This document shows, one piece after another, positions 1-15,455 of a stretch of DNA of 64,000 bases (within the stretch, counting starts at the first letter, position 1; every line of letters begins with the position of its first letter). Made by a program: the position numbers and the translations under genes. The DNA is taken from assembly GCF_030272615.1 (NCBI RefSeq), contig NC_081413.1:156239349-156303348 (forward strand), given 5' to 3'. This DNA comes from Cryptomeria japonica. Lineage: Eukaryota; Streptophyta; Pinopsida; Cupressales; Cupressaceae. The notes beneath the pieces were generated by a model that worked only from the letters and a program-made list of their open reading frames with translations, searched no databases and had not been told where the DNA came from.

Positions 1-947
1 AGGTCAATGATTAAATGGATCCACCTTTCAACGAGCTTTTGGAAGCATAATTTTGATGGTTTATCTTAAGGGAACCCTAGTCTCTCAAGAGGGGGTTGTA
101 TGATATGTGACTCTAAATGTTCCTTAATCAAAGCTACCTCTAAGAAGCTATCCCTTCAAACAACTAACAAGGTAGAGGTAGAAGCACTCCTTGGCTTATG
201 CTTGATTAAATATTTCCCCCAAGCAAAGTAATAATTGAAGGCGATTAATTAGTAATAATTCAATATGTTAAAAAAGCGATTATTAAATAATTAGAGACTT
301 AATAGCATTTTGGATAAATATCTTATGATGCTAGATTCTCTCATGGAATTCTTTACTACCCATTTCCTTGGAGAAGACAACATGATGGCAAACAATCTAT
401 GAAATAAGGGGAATGATTAAAACCATGGTGTACTAGAACTTGTGTGACCATATGAATGATCCCTAAGAAAGGTGGCATGATCTAGAATTTGCATGACCAT
501 ATGAATGCAAATCAAGCTTCACTCAAAATTAAAGGGAGGGAGTATGATACATACTTGGTAGGATAGTTGTTATTATTTCACCTCACGTTATATTTTAATA
601 CAACTACAACCTCACTCTTTTTCATCAAATTTGTAGTACGTGTGTGGTGATAACAAAGTAGGGTGAAAAAATAGAGGTGACAAAGCTAGGCTTCACGATG
701 CATAAAATGGTATTAATTGGAGAAATTTACTTTAGTAGGCTTTGCAAAGTGTTCCCTTTTAGGAAGAGAATGTAAAATAATCAATTGTTGAAATTATTGG
801 GCAAAACTTTATTAAGAACGCAACATGACATCATGTTAATTCTAAGATCTCCTCTACCTTCATTAGCAGCATGCTCACGCTTGATAGGGATAGGAATTTA
901 TAAAATATTTTGAAGGTTTTAGTTTGGGAAAAGTTTAGAATGGGGTT
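1..947. other. AT-rich flank, no gene seen
   Basis: No convincing coding sequence in either strand. Two purine runs resemble polypurine tracts of LTR elements: CAAGAGGGGG at 86-95, followed by TTGTATGATATG, and AAAGGGAGGGAG at 531-542. They may mark the 3' end of an old element that starts left of the window, but no matching LTR partner or duplication was found. Confidence 0.3.
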
Positions 948-952
948 ATAGG
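948..952. repeat. Target site duplication ATAGG (left)
   Basis: ATAGG directly precedes the left LTR and is repeated directly after the right LTR at 6513-6517. A 5-bp duplication is the normal integrase footprint of LTR retrotransposons. Confidence 0.85.
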
Positions 953-2062
953 TGTTGGGAAATAAATAAGTTCAATACCAAGGATTGTGAAAATCAATCT
1001 CTATCTAATAAACTAATCAAAGGATGAGATTCAAGGCTTGGATAGCGGCAACATGAAAAACTGAAATTCATATGAAAATCTGAAAATTAAGTTGCCTTAA
1101 TTTTGGAAAACCCATGATTAGATCCTTCTTCTTTATGATGCCAAAAATCAACCTGTTAACCATGCTTAATAAACCTATCTTATGTGAACTTATAATAGAA
1201 ATAAATAATCATTAACATCAACATAAGATAACAACAATAAGGAATAAATCGGCATCATAACATCCATACACAACACAAGATTTACATTAAAAATTCCTTG
1301 CAAGAAAAAACTCCACCAAGAAGAGAGGACAAACTTGTATTAAGAAAAAATTAAAGTGCTTACAATACAATCACTTTTGTTCTCCTCTTTTCCTCCACCA
1401 TCCACCTATGCACATGTGAACAACCTCCACATGCCTCCCATCTGTCCTTCATTCCTATAGAGAAAACTATATTCAATTGTTCTACATTTTGTTAACTTAA
1501 TTCTACACCCAAAGGTTGTATTTATATAATGGCAAGAGCTCCAAAACCACCAATAAAGGTTCCCAAAGATGACTCTTCATTACTCATGACCACAACCCTT
1601 GGAATGCCTCCACAAAACTCAAAAAGACATCAGTTTAGCTTCCAATACTTTCCCTCCAACATGGACACCTATACTTGCAAGATAAGCATTACATTAAATG
1701 TAATAAATGATTGCAAACCAAGAGACAGTTGTTGCCTCTTCCATACTCCCACATGGAGAAGCTCACATATCTCTTTTTCTACCTTCTTAAGTCATTAAAT
1801 ATCTTATTCTAGACATCCATAAGTAGGGAAAATAATATTAAATGTTTGTGTTCACAACCCACTTTTACCATTACTAGTGTAACCCGTCACCCTTTATGAA
1901 TGTATAGCAAACAATCATAAGAATTAAACATTACAAATTATTTTTCCAATACATCCTAAGTGCCTTGAGACACAATACATCCTAAGTGCCTTAAGACACT
2001 TTACAATGATGTTGGAACCATGTCATAGGATTTACAAGGTAGATGGTACCTTAATCCTAGCA
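953..2062 (-). repeat. 3' LTR of the 953-6512 element
   Basis: 1110 bp, TG...CA ends on the plus strand. It aligns along its whole length with 5417-6512, with scattered substitutions and small indels. The open stretch inside it at 1529-1798 has no equivalent open frame in the other LTR and is not a gene. Confidence 0.85.
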
Positions 2063-3835
2063 TTCTCCGACTTGACATCAACACTGTAAATACATCCATA
2101 TAAATCACAAATAAGGGAAAACCATCCCTTAGTCATCCATGTACTATCTGAATCTTCAACATGCTCCCATGCTCCAACAAGACATGTAAAAGCAATAATG
2201 ACAACCACCATCAAGTAACAAACTCCTCACATCCTCCAGCATGCCACATATAGAAGAAAAAAGGAACATGCCAAGGTGAACCATTTCTTCTATTACTAAC
2301 ACCCGCACCAATCTCTACATGAACATAAGCATCAGATTAGAATGATAACAAAGACTCTAAGCAGCTATCTAACTCATACCACCTAGAATAACAACCATAA
2401 GAAATTGCAATTCATCCAAGCTAATCACACCTTAAAACAAGGTAAACCAACATAGATAAAACTTCATGCTCTCAACAAATCAACTGTAAAGTTTCAATCA
2501 AGTCTCTATATATACAAACTCTTATCTTAAACAAACATACCAAAGTACAAATGACCACAGACAAAACCAACTGACAAAGTTGTATCACCACTGAAACAAT
2601 CTCGTGGATATAGATAGTCCACATTTGAGTCATCCACTACAATCAATATTTTGTACAGACCTACAAATTGTATAACTCGTAGATCCAAATCCAATGAAAC
2701 ATGCAAACTCATCATCACATCAGTAATCAACAAGCCAAGATATCGCAAAGGATAAATAGATATATATCCAGAAACTTTCACTATATGAGTGTGTCAAATT
2801 TGTGAAAAATCGAAGCATTCAAAGTCTATCTACAGTATTTCACATAGAAGATATGGCTAACTCCTCTATCACATAGTGTCAATGAAACATATATTATCTT
2901 CAAATCTTTCATCCAAAAATTATGCAATACCTCTCTCACTATCTGTCTCCATATCTCTCTCAAGTTCTTCGCACTCAACCATGTGTATACAAACATCCCA
3001 AAAGAAAAACAAGACCAAAGAAAGAATCAACAAATCAAACCATATCCTTGTCCCACACTAAAATGTACCAAGTTGTGTAATGTAAGATCTCCTTCACCAT
3101 TCCCATACTGAAAGGATATCAACATCTAACATTCAATAAAATAAAACATTGCAGCAATAGATGTAAATCTCTCATACCTAAGGGTAGATCAAACAAACCA
3201 TCCATTCCCACAACAAAGGGAATTATTCCCAAAGCCACAAACCTTTTGTTGTACCTCTCCAAAAAAGTACTCGAAACTATATCCATAGCTTAAGACCAAC
3301 AATAAGGAGAATAATGGAAATCAATGAAACCATGTTTCTTCTTCTCAATAAGCCCTCAAAAAATCTATATTCAAGAATTATCCACATGAGAAAACAAGAT
3401 ACAAAATAAAGAATGCATCTGATAACTAGGTGGGTGATCCCTCTCAGATAATTCACCTATCAATTAAATTGGTAAGAATGGGAAACAAAATTTTTGTCTT
3501 CTTAGAACACCATGCAATAAAGCTTATAATCCATAACCAGGTGTAGGCTCCTTAGTCTTTCTACTAAAATCCTCATCCAAGAGTTATCATCTCAACACAC
3601 GATGTCAAAAAACATGAGATCTCATAGCCTCACCCAAGTCTCTCCAGTCTCCATGAGTATAAACCAATCAATTCATGTTAAATTCAAATGTAATCCGACA
3701 AAATCATGAAGCTCCAATCAAATGATTAATACTCAAAACCAAAGAGAAACAAACAACACCTCACCAAAGACTCAAAGAGTTCTCCATGGTACCAAGATAT
3801 CACAATAACCATCCATCACCAAATGATGAATCCAC

Positions 3836-3889
3836 ATCATTGTCGAAGCTCCCACTAAACTTATCATTGTCGAAGCTCCCACTAAACTA
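3836..3889. repeat. 27-bp tandem duplication
   Basis: Two nearly identical copies of a 27-bp unit beginning ATCATTGTCGAAGC, at 3836-3862 and 3863-3889, inside the non-coding interior of the LTR element. Confidence 0.8.
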
Positions 3890-5401
3890 TGTAACCAATC
3901 TTTTCAGACATCATGACAACCATCTCCTAATAGAAGATCCTCCATGGCCCCAATATGATCAAAGAACTCAACCAAGAACTCCCAAAAGGAAGAGTCAAAC
4001 CATGATCTCCAAACCAAGAACATACAACTGCACATCCTTTGTCAATAGAACCAAAGATGTCAAACTCTCACTATAATATGAAGAGAGAATCCAAGAGTTG
4101 TACATGATACCAACACCCATTGTAAAAGATTGTCCACTTTCTAATTACAGATTGTCCATAACTCACAATACACTCCAACCACAACAATATAGAACAAAAA
4201 TTTTGAAACAAAGAATATAGATCACATTATGTGACTACATAAATATCCCACTAAAATTGATACCAAGTAATACATGGCATCATGAACAACATCATTATGA
4301 AAACTACATTGAAAGTGAACAGAGCTTCTATTGCTAAGATTCAAATGATCAACTATATCAGGTACTTCAAATAATCATTTTTTTATTTCAATTAAAATAC
4401 CTATGTAATAATGGTGACCAACGAAAAGGGACTACCAAAACAATTCCTCATCAGACAATCTACAAGATTAGCACGTATGCAAAATCTCAAAGGAGAAATA
4501 CATAATCAATCCTCCAATCTCAAATAACTGAAAGATTCAACCTCACATCAGTATAGTGCATAACAAAGATAATCGGGCATAACATGTGGATTTTCAATAC
4601 TCAAACATCAGAAGCAACGCTAGACCTAATTTTCTAAATAAACCCACATGAGTAACCAAAGATCAATAAGAACCTTCCAAGCAACCATGCAAACCTGTAA
4701 TTGTCTCCATCCAAAATACCTTGAATCTAGCCATACCATAGATTTTACTTAACATGTAAAACCTACAAAACCATCTTTTTAAATCTAAAATCCATTTAAA
4801 CATCCAATATCTGCATTATACATGTCATCTGAACAATGGAAATACCATAGATCTACAAAACACAACAACTAAAAATAAGAGATCAATGTAACCCAAGAAA
4901 GGACAATAAATTTGTCTAAGAGCGTAAACCATATGAAACATATTATCTCCACAACTCTCAAAGAGGTTAGTGGCTTATCTTTTATTTCTTTCATATAACC
5001 ATGGGCTAAAACCATGAACCCAACATAAGCACTCCATTTCGTACTCCAAACAGTCGGTGTATCTCCATGTGACCAAGATGAAGATACTCATCCAACATGA
5101 ATACCTTCTCACTACACATGACCATAAGGTAAAGGAACAAAACCAAAAAACAATAGGTTACATACATATTATCAAACTCCATGAAGATCCATAAGCATGA
5201 GCTTCAAATGCCCAACATATATCACATTGATAATATCCATGGTTTCCAATCTCACAAATCTGCTTGAAACAAAGTTAGCTCATAGAAAATTTATTACAAC
5301 CCAAAAGCCTTCCCAAAACCTTTAATTCCTTCTAATGATTCTCACAAGATTTCTAGGCTAAGAAACCAAAAATAGAGGAATACCCAAAACCAGTAACCCT
5401 C

Positions 5402-5414
5402 GGCTTGGATACAA
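5402..5414 (-). other. Primer-binding site, degraded
   Basis: Read on the minus strand, TTGTATCCAAGCC follows the LTR end after two bases. It matches the usual initiator tRNA-Met primer-binding site (TGGTATCAGAGCC) except at a few positions. It shows that transcription ran leftwards and that 5417-6512 is the 5' LTR. Confidence 0.65.
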
Positions 5415-5416
5415 AA

Positions 5417-6512
5417 TGTTGGGAAATAAACAAGTTCAATGCCAAAGATTGTGAAGATCAATCTCTATCCAATAAATTATTCAAAGGATAATATTAAAGG
5501 CTTGGATAGTAGCAACTTGAAAATCTAAAACTCATATGCAAATCTGAAAATTAAGTTGCCTTAATTGTGGAAAACCCAAGATTAGATCCTTCTTCTTTAT
5601 TATGCTAAAAATCAGCCTATTAACCTTGCTTAATAAAACTATCTTATGTGGACTTATAACAGCATTAATAAATAATGATGAACATCAACATAAGATAACA
5701 TCAATAAGGCACAAATCAACAACATAACATCCATACATAACAAAAGATTTACATGGAGAAACCCTTGCAGAAAAAAAACTCGATCAAGAAGAGAGGATAA
5801 GCTTGTAGTAACAACATTAAAAGTGCTTACAATACAATCACTTCCATTCTCCTCTTTTCTTCCACCATAGAAGCACCTATTCACATGTGAACAACCCCCT
5901 TATGCCTCCCATTTCTCCTTCATTCCTATAGAGAAAACTACATTCAATTGTTCCACATTCTTTTACAATTAATTCTACACCCAAAAGGTTGTATTTATAG
6001 AATGGCAAGAGCTCCAAAACCACTAATAAAGGTTCTCAAAGAAGACTCTTCATTACTCGTGACCACAACCCTAGGAATGCCTCCATAAAAATAAAAAAGA
6101 AATTGGTTTATCTTCCAATACCTTCCCTCCAACATGGACACCTATACTTGCAAGATAAACATTGCATTAAATGTAATAAATGATCGAAAACCAAGATACA
6201 CATATTGCCTCTTCGATACTCCCTCTTGGAGAAGCCCATAAGTCACTCTTTTTCCATTTTCTTAAGTCATTAAATATCTTATTCTAGACATCCATAAGTG
6301 GGAAAATTTATTTCTAAATATTTGTGTTCACAACTCGCTTTTACCACTGCTAGTGTAACCCATCACCCCTTATGAATATATTATAAACAATGGTGAGAAT
6401 TAAATATTACAAATCATTTTTTCAAAACATCCTAAGTTCCTTAGGACACTTTGCAAGGATGTTGGAACCATGGCATAGGATTTACATGGCAAATATCACC
6501 TTAATTCTAGCA
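5417..6512 (-). repeat. 5' LTR of the 953-6512 element
   Basis: 1096 bp, the partner of 953-2062. It adjoins the primer-binding site on its left and the ATAGG duplication on its right. Confidence 0.85.
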
Positions 6513-6517
6513 ATAGG
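6513..6517. repeat. Target site duplication ATAGG (right)
   Basis: Exact copy of 948-952. Confidence 0.85.
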
Positions 6518-7429
6518 AAATAGTTGACAAAGAAAATTGAATCACACTCCCCTAACTCTTGTGCATGGAGTTCAAAATTAAAATAAAAATCTTTATCTAA
6601 ACAATAACAAAAATTGAGGCTTATATGGAGACCATGGCAAAGCAATTAATCTTAATTCAATACTTCTAAGAGATAATTATTGGTTGCAAGTTTACTCCCT
6701 TGCTGTAGAAATAGAGGAGCTCACTCATCTCATGAAAACATCTCCTAAAAATTAGAGGTTAAATTTCATCAACGATGGAAAGGCTATCATTTTTTTTCTA
6801 GGAGGGCTATATTGGTTAAGAGAAAAGATGGTTCCCTTAGTATAGAGTCATGGTGCTAACAATTAAATGGTTTGGTTAGTGTAAGGGTGTTACTAATCTA
6901 GTTTGTTTTATACTATCTCACTTACCTATGTGGCATTTTTAGTCATATGTAGTTGTATTAGATATTTTTTGGTCGATACATAATTGTTTATTAATGGCTC
7001 ATCCATCATGTATTTGAAGAAGAGAAGATGAGTTTAACCATAAAAAATGATTGCTAACTGAGATAAAATTAGATTTGGAATCACTACAAAAATTGACTAA
7101 GTTTAGTGATTGTAGAATTATTTGTAAACCTAGGTTGAATTTGTACCTACAGAATTGACTTCCATACCTATAGAACTAATCTTGATCCATAGATTGGATA
7201 TTTGATAATGAAAATAAGTATGTGATGTAGTACACTGAGCGATACACCTACCTTTCACCCTGCGTACCCCTTTCCTCATGGTATTTTCTGATGCTAGACT
7301 AATCACTGGCTGGGATGTTCCATTGTCCCCACTTGTAAATTCAATAATTTCATTAAAAGTAGAAATGTAAAACAAAATGAATGTGGTTGACATTATAATG
7401 ATGATGGTAACTTAGAATTGGGAAATATG
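6518..7429. other. Intergenic, nothing recognised
   Basis: AT-rich sequence without a supported coding frame, RNA gene or repeat pair. Short open stretches on both strands have no recognisable domain. Confidence 0.4.
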
Positions 7430-7972
7430 AAAAAAGTGATACACATTTTTAGTGTAAATAGTGTCGTTATCCAACTAGTTACCTAATCGCCTTTATAGGA
7501 TTGACCTATTCATACCTAGCTTAAGTTTACTTAGGATATTTATATTTTTGTCTCACTTCATATGGTTGAGACATGTGTCATTGTCACTTGAGACACCTAG
7601 CATGTTCATGTTTGACACTTGCTCACATAATTGTCAAGTGAGCTTACAAATGTTCCATCTTTGGAGGGTTAGTCACAATTTGACTCCTACTTTCCTACCT
7701 CATCTACCTTGCCTATATATGCAAGGAATCTATGTACATTTTATACACTCTTCATTCATATGATAGATTATTCTTTGTGTTTATTATTTTACTAGTGGAA
7801 GTTTATTTTTGTGCTTTCAAATTCCTAGCTTACTAGAATCAACTACTTCTAGATCATATTGACTTATTGTTTTGAAAGAAAAAAATAACACACAATATAA
7901 TCCAAAAATAACTTATTCCAATTACATGGATTGTGCAAATTTAATGTCTTTAATTCATAGCTTACTCCAACA
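7430..7972 (+). repeat. Probable 5' LTR fragment
   Basis: The right edge is defined by CCAACA followed at once by a tRNA-Met-like primer-binding site. A TATA-like CCTATATATGCAAGG at about 7709-7724 would suit an LTR promoter. The left edge (about 7430) is a guess. No 3' LTR or internal genes were found downstream, so this is a truncated remnant. Confidence 0.4.
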
Positions 7973-7985
7973 TGGTATAAAAGCC
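7973..7985 (+). other. Primer-binding site remnant
   Basis: TGGTATAAAAGCC differs from the canonical TGGTATCAGAGCC at two positions and directly follows a CA-ending sequence, as expected just after a 5' LTR. Confidence 0.5.
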
Positions 7986-8144
7986 ATGAGAGCACGTTTC
8001 TTCCTGTATCAGCGTGATTCTAGCACATAGCCATATCAAGAGTGCAGATTTTTGTACTTTTTTATTTTTTTGAAATTTTTACCCTCTACCCTTCTATTGG
8101 TTTGGTCAATACTTTGGCTTTGCAAAAAAATGTGACCTATTCGA

Positions 8145-8617
8145 TGTATTCTAAGGTTAGGGTTTCAAGCAGATCCGAAGCAAATATGAACTAACAATTA
8201 TATGCAAATTTAAATACAAAAGATAAAGAAATAAAACAGGACACAAATAACACAGAGATTTAACGTGGTTCACCTAGAATTGGTTACGTCCACCATACAC
8301 AGTCGTCCAATCTTTCTTATTATCCAGCAAAAACAATACATCAACATTACAATGCCTTAAGCATCCCAGCCGCTTCTAACATGCGTTTTTAGGGCATAAA
8401 CAAAGTCGACCTTTTTAGGGTTTTATTACAATGTCGGTTTTCATCAAAAAAAAATACCCAAAAAAAATTTTCTCGGAGGCTCCCACCCCCGAACCCCCGC
8501 TTTTCTCAGGGGCTACCACCCCCAAACCCCTGCCCAGGGCCCGGCCCAGCCCCAGACCCCGATGAGGATACGTGCTGAGTGTACAGTACTTTGCTGATCA
8601 GTCGCCACATTTCAACA
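8145..8617 (-). repeat. Candidate solo LTR, Copia-like
   Basis: TG...CA ends, flanked by TTCGA (8140-8144) and TTCTA (8618-8622), which match at four of five bases. On the minus strand it contains the phrase GAACCACGTTAAATC and a C-rich stretch (8470-8560), both typical, from memory, of plant Copia LTRs. No primer-binding site or partner LTR was found. The exact ends are tentative. Confidence 0.4.
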
Positions 8618-8622
8618 TTCTA

Positions 8623-12980
<4,358 letters not shown>

Positions 12981-13040
12981 TGCTTCTAATTTCCATGTAT
13001 TCTCTATTTATGCTTCTAATTTCCATGTATGCTCTATTTA
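12981..13040. repeat. 30-bp tandem duplication
   Basis: Two copies of a 30-bp unit starting TGCTTCTAATTTCC, at 12981-13010 and 13011-13040, differing at one base, followed by a partial third copy (TGCTTC). Confidence 0.85.
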
Positions 13041-13795
13041 TGCTTCATGCACATCTTGTGTAAGTTCTACGTATGTGGATGTTTGTGCTGTTAATCATTT
13101 TTTAAAAACTTATGCATATATTTGTCTTCTTATAATGTGCCTTATGCATGTCTAACACTTTTAATGTCGACATTGTGGATTAACATGATCCTAAGTTTGG
13201 GGGCTATCATATCTATCAACTTGATTCATCATATCTCTTTAGTGTTTACATAGAAAGACTTTGGATTCTCCATAATTTACTATGTGTATGGGTGTAAGCT
13301 CATACCCTCGCTAATGTGTGGGCTAAATGTTGTGTCATATATTTTTGCCTCTTATAATTTTGTGTTAGGTTTAGTACCCATTTTGATGGGTGTGTCTAAT
13401 CTTGTGTGGACATGTCTATCACAGGTTCAAATCGACAATCTAGGTCAAATCCCCAAGTTCTTGGCCCTTTGAACTGCCAAATAGGACATGACTATAGCAC
13501 CATGTGCCAGTGACCCTCTACTTTGGCTCTAAAAATTGAAGTTCAACTATAAACTTCAAGCCCTTAACAATTATGAATTGTTGTTCGACTTTCTTGAATA
13601 GTTGCTTATGGAAAGGTATAATTTAGATATAAATGGGGCTTCCTTCCTCATTTGAAAGGCCTAAGATAGTAGTCTAATTAATCTCTCTCAATATCTAGAA
13701 TTCAGGATCAATCAAGTTAAGAAATCTAAAGCTATCATTAAGCATACAACAATTTCCTATCAAAAATTGTTTATTTCTTATTGTTTGTTATCATG
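13041..13795. other. Intergenic, nothing recognised
   Basis: No supported gene or repeat. This is the flank into which the LINE inserted. Confidence 0.4.
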
Positions 13796-13814
13796 AACAT
13801 GTACTAACATCTTG
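13796..13814. repeat. 19-bp target site duplication of the LINE (left)
   Basis: AACATGTACTAACATCTTG is identical to 19911-19929. A long perfect duplication is the signature of target-primed reverse transcription. Confidence 0.95.
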
Positions 13815-14111
13815 AGGTTATAAAAATATGGCTATCGGGTTTTTCGGACGAGCGATGGTGAGTAGTTGTGGCAGTCTTCTAGGCTAGGGTCATCGTACCC
13901 TAGCTTCCGGTTTTTGTTCCAACAATGTGTGGGTGTGGTTGGAAGTTGCAACGAAGGTGGGGGCTCAGGGTTCTTTGTGGTTTCGCAGGTGTTTGTTGAG
14001 GGGTATTGGGGTTTCGTTGGTGTGGGGGTTTGTTGGGGTTTGCTGGAGTATTGCGGGGGTTCGTTTGGTGCTTTTTGATGCGGGTTCTTTTCTCTTTTCT
14101 TTTCTGTTTGG

Positions 14112-15455
14112 ATGGCGGAGATGGGGGTATTTAATTCTTTAGTGGTTGTTGGTGATGTTCCTCCTCATGGATCTTCTCCAAGCTTGCATGATTCGAGGCC
14201 TAATTCCTTTTATGTGGGGGCAAGCTCTAAGTTAAATAAAGTGAATGGTTGTCATCTGAGGACTCAAGATCGTCCCATCCTTGTCATTCCTCTTGAATCG
14301 ATTATGGACGATGTTGATTATTGCAGTAAGCATGCTCTGATCTGTAAGTTTCTTGGGATTCGCATTTCTTTGTCGGCTCTAAAATCTTAGATTCGTCATT
14401 CATGGCAGGTGGACGGCAACATGGAGATTATGCTTGTTGCAAACAGTTACTTATTGGTGGTGTTCTACTACATGTCTTATTCCAACCGGGTTTTTGAGGG
14501 GGTACCTTATTTTTATAATCATGTGGGCTTGTTTGTTAAACCCTGGCATGCGGGTTTTAATGAGGAATTACCCTCAAAGGTTCTCGTTTGGGTTCGCTTG
14601 TCGCAGCTCCCTTTAGAGTTTTGGAGGGAAGATATCTTGCACGAGATTGTTGCTTTGCTTGGGAAGCTAGCAACGATTGCCCAACAATCCCTTGATAAGA
14701 AGGTAATTTCCTTTGCTCGAATTTGTGTTGATGTTGATTTAAATAATCCATTGCCAAATTCTTTGGAAATTTTCTTTGGTTCTTCCAAGTGGGTGCAACA
14801 ACTAGATTATGATACTCTCCCTTTCCGTTGTCGGATATGTCATGAGTATGAGCATCTTCAGCGTCAGTGCCCTCGAATTAATAAAGGGACTGGACGCTCT
14901 GTCAGTGGTCATGGGGGATTTCCTTCTTCCTTTGCCCCGAAGGTGGATAATGTGAGCAAAGGTGGATCTCCTTCTTCCTTGGCCCCAATGCAAACAGATA
15001 GCCCTAATAAGGATAGTTTTTTGTGTGTTAAATCTTAGGCTAAGGGTCGAGCACAAAAAAGGCCCTACAGGGACAGGCATGTTGATGAGGGCTTTAACCG
15101 TTTTTAGGCATTGGATACTATGGCCTTAGAGAAAGGGATTCTGAGTAAGGTCTCCTCTTGTGCATTCGGTATGGATGGGGAGGTTATCAAGCAAGAAAAT
15201 TATGTCTTGAGTCAGGGAGCTGGGCAGCAATAGGATAAGTCTCCTACAAGTCCTGATTTAGGGGCTTCAAGTGAGGCCGCAAATTCACAGGATGATATTA
15301 TTTTAGCAGATTTGGTTAAGGAAGTGCAAGCATAGGGAAGAGGTAAGGTGTCTTCTCGGACTTTGGGTCTATAGCAAAGGCCCTTCAAGAAAGTCTCTTT
15401 TGATTCTAGGTCTGTCAAGCCCATCGATGCCCATTTCTCCCACTCTTCTCAATGA
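14112..15455 (+). pseudogene. LINE ORF1 (nucleic-acid-binding protein), amber stops
   Basis: One reading frame of 448 codons can be followed without any frameshift from ATG at 14112 to TGA at 15453. Six in-frame stops interrupt it (14388, 15036, 15105, 15231, 15333, 15372), and all six are TAG. The middle matches the DUF4283-type region of plant LINE ORF1 (FVKPWHAGF, VWVRLSQLPLEFW). A CCHC knuckle follows, CRICHEYEHLQRQC, with the exact CX2CX4HX4C spacing at about 14830-14871. The C-terminal part is Gln/Ser-rich and low in structure. ORF1 proteins of this class bind the element RNA. The uniform TAG stops most simply reflect CAG-to-TAG decay at methylated CHG sites. Confidence 0.9.

Larger units (their letters stand above)
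953..6512 (-). mobile_element. Complete LTR retrotransposon, non-coding interior
   Basis: Two direct repeats of about 1.1 kb (953-2062 and 5417-6512) both begin TGTTGGGAAATAA and end CTAGCA. They are flanked by a perfect ATAGG duplication. A degraded primer-binding site, in reverse complement next to the right LTR, sets the orientation as minus. The 3.35-kb interior (2063-5416) shows no gag, protease, reverse transcriptase, RNase H or integrase motif in any frame, only short open stretches. This suits a large non-autonomous derivative (LARD-like), though a coding element decayed beyond recognition is possible. LTR identity by eye is about 85-90 %, so the insertion is old. Confidence 0.85.

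Noticed and set aside
1529-1798. 89-codon frame near the left end
   Set aside because: It lies inside an LTR on the antisense strand and is not open in the partner LTR.
14519-15080. Minus-strand open frames across LINE ORF1
   Set aside because: They are antisense to the well-supported ORF1 frame and show no domain.
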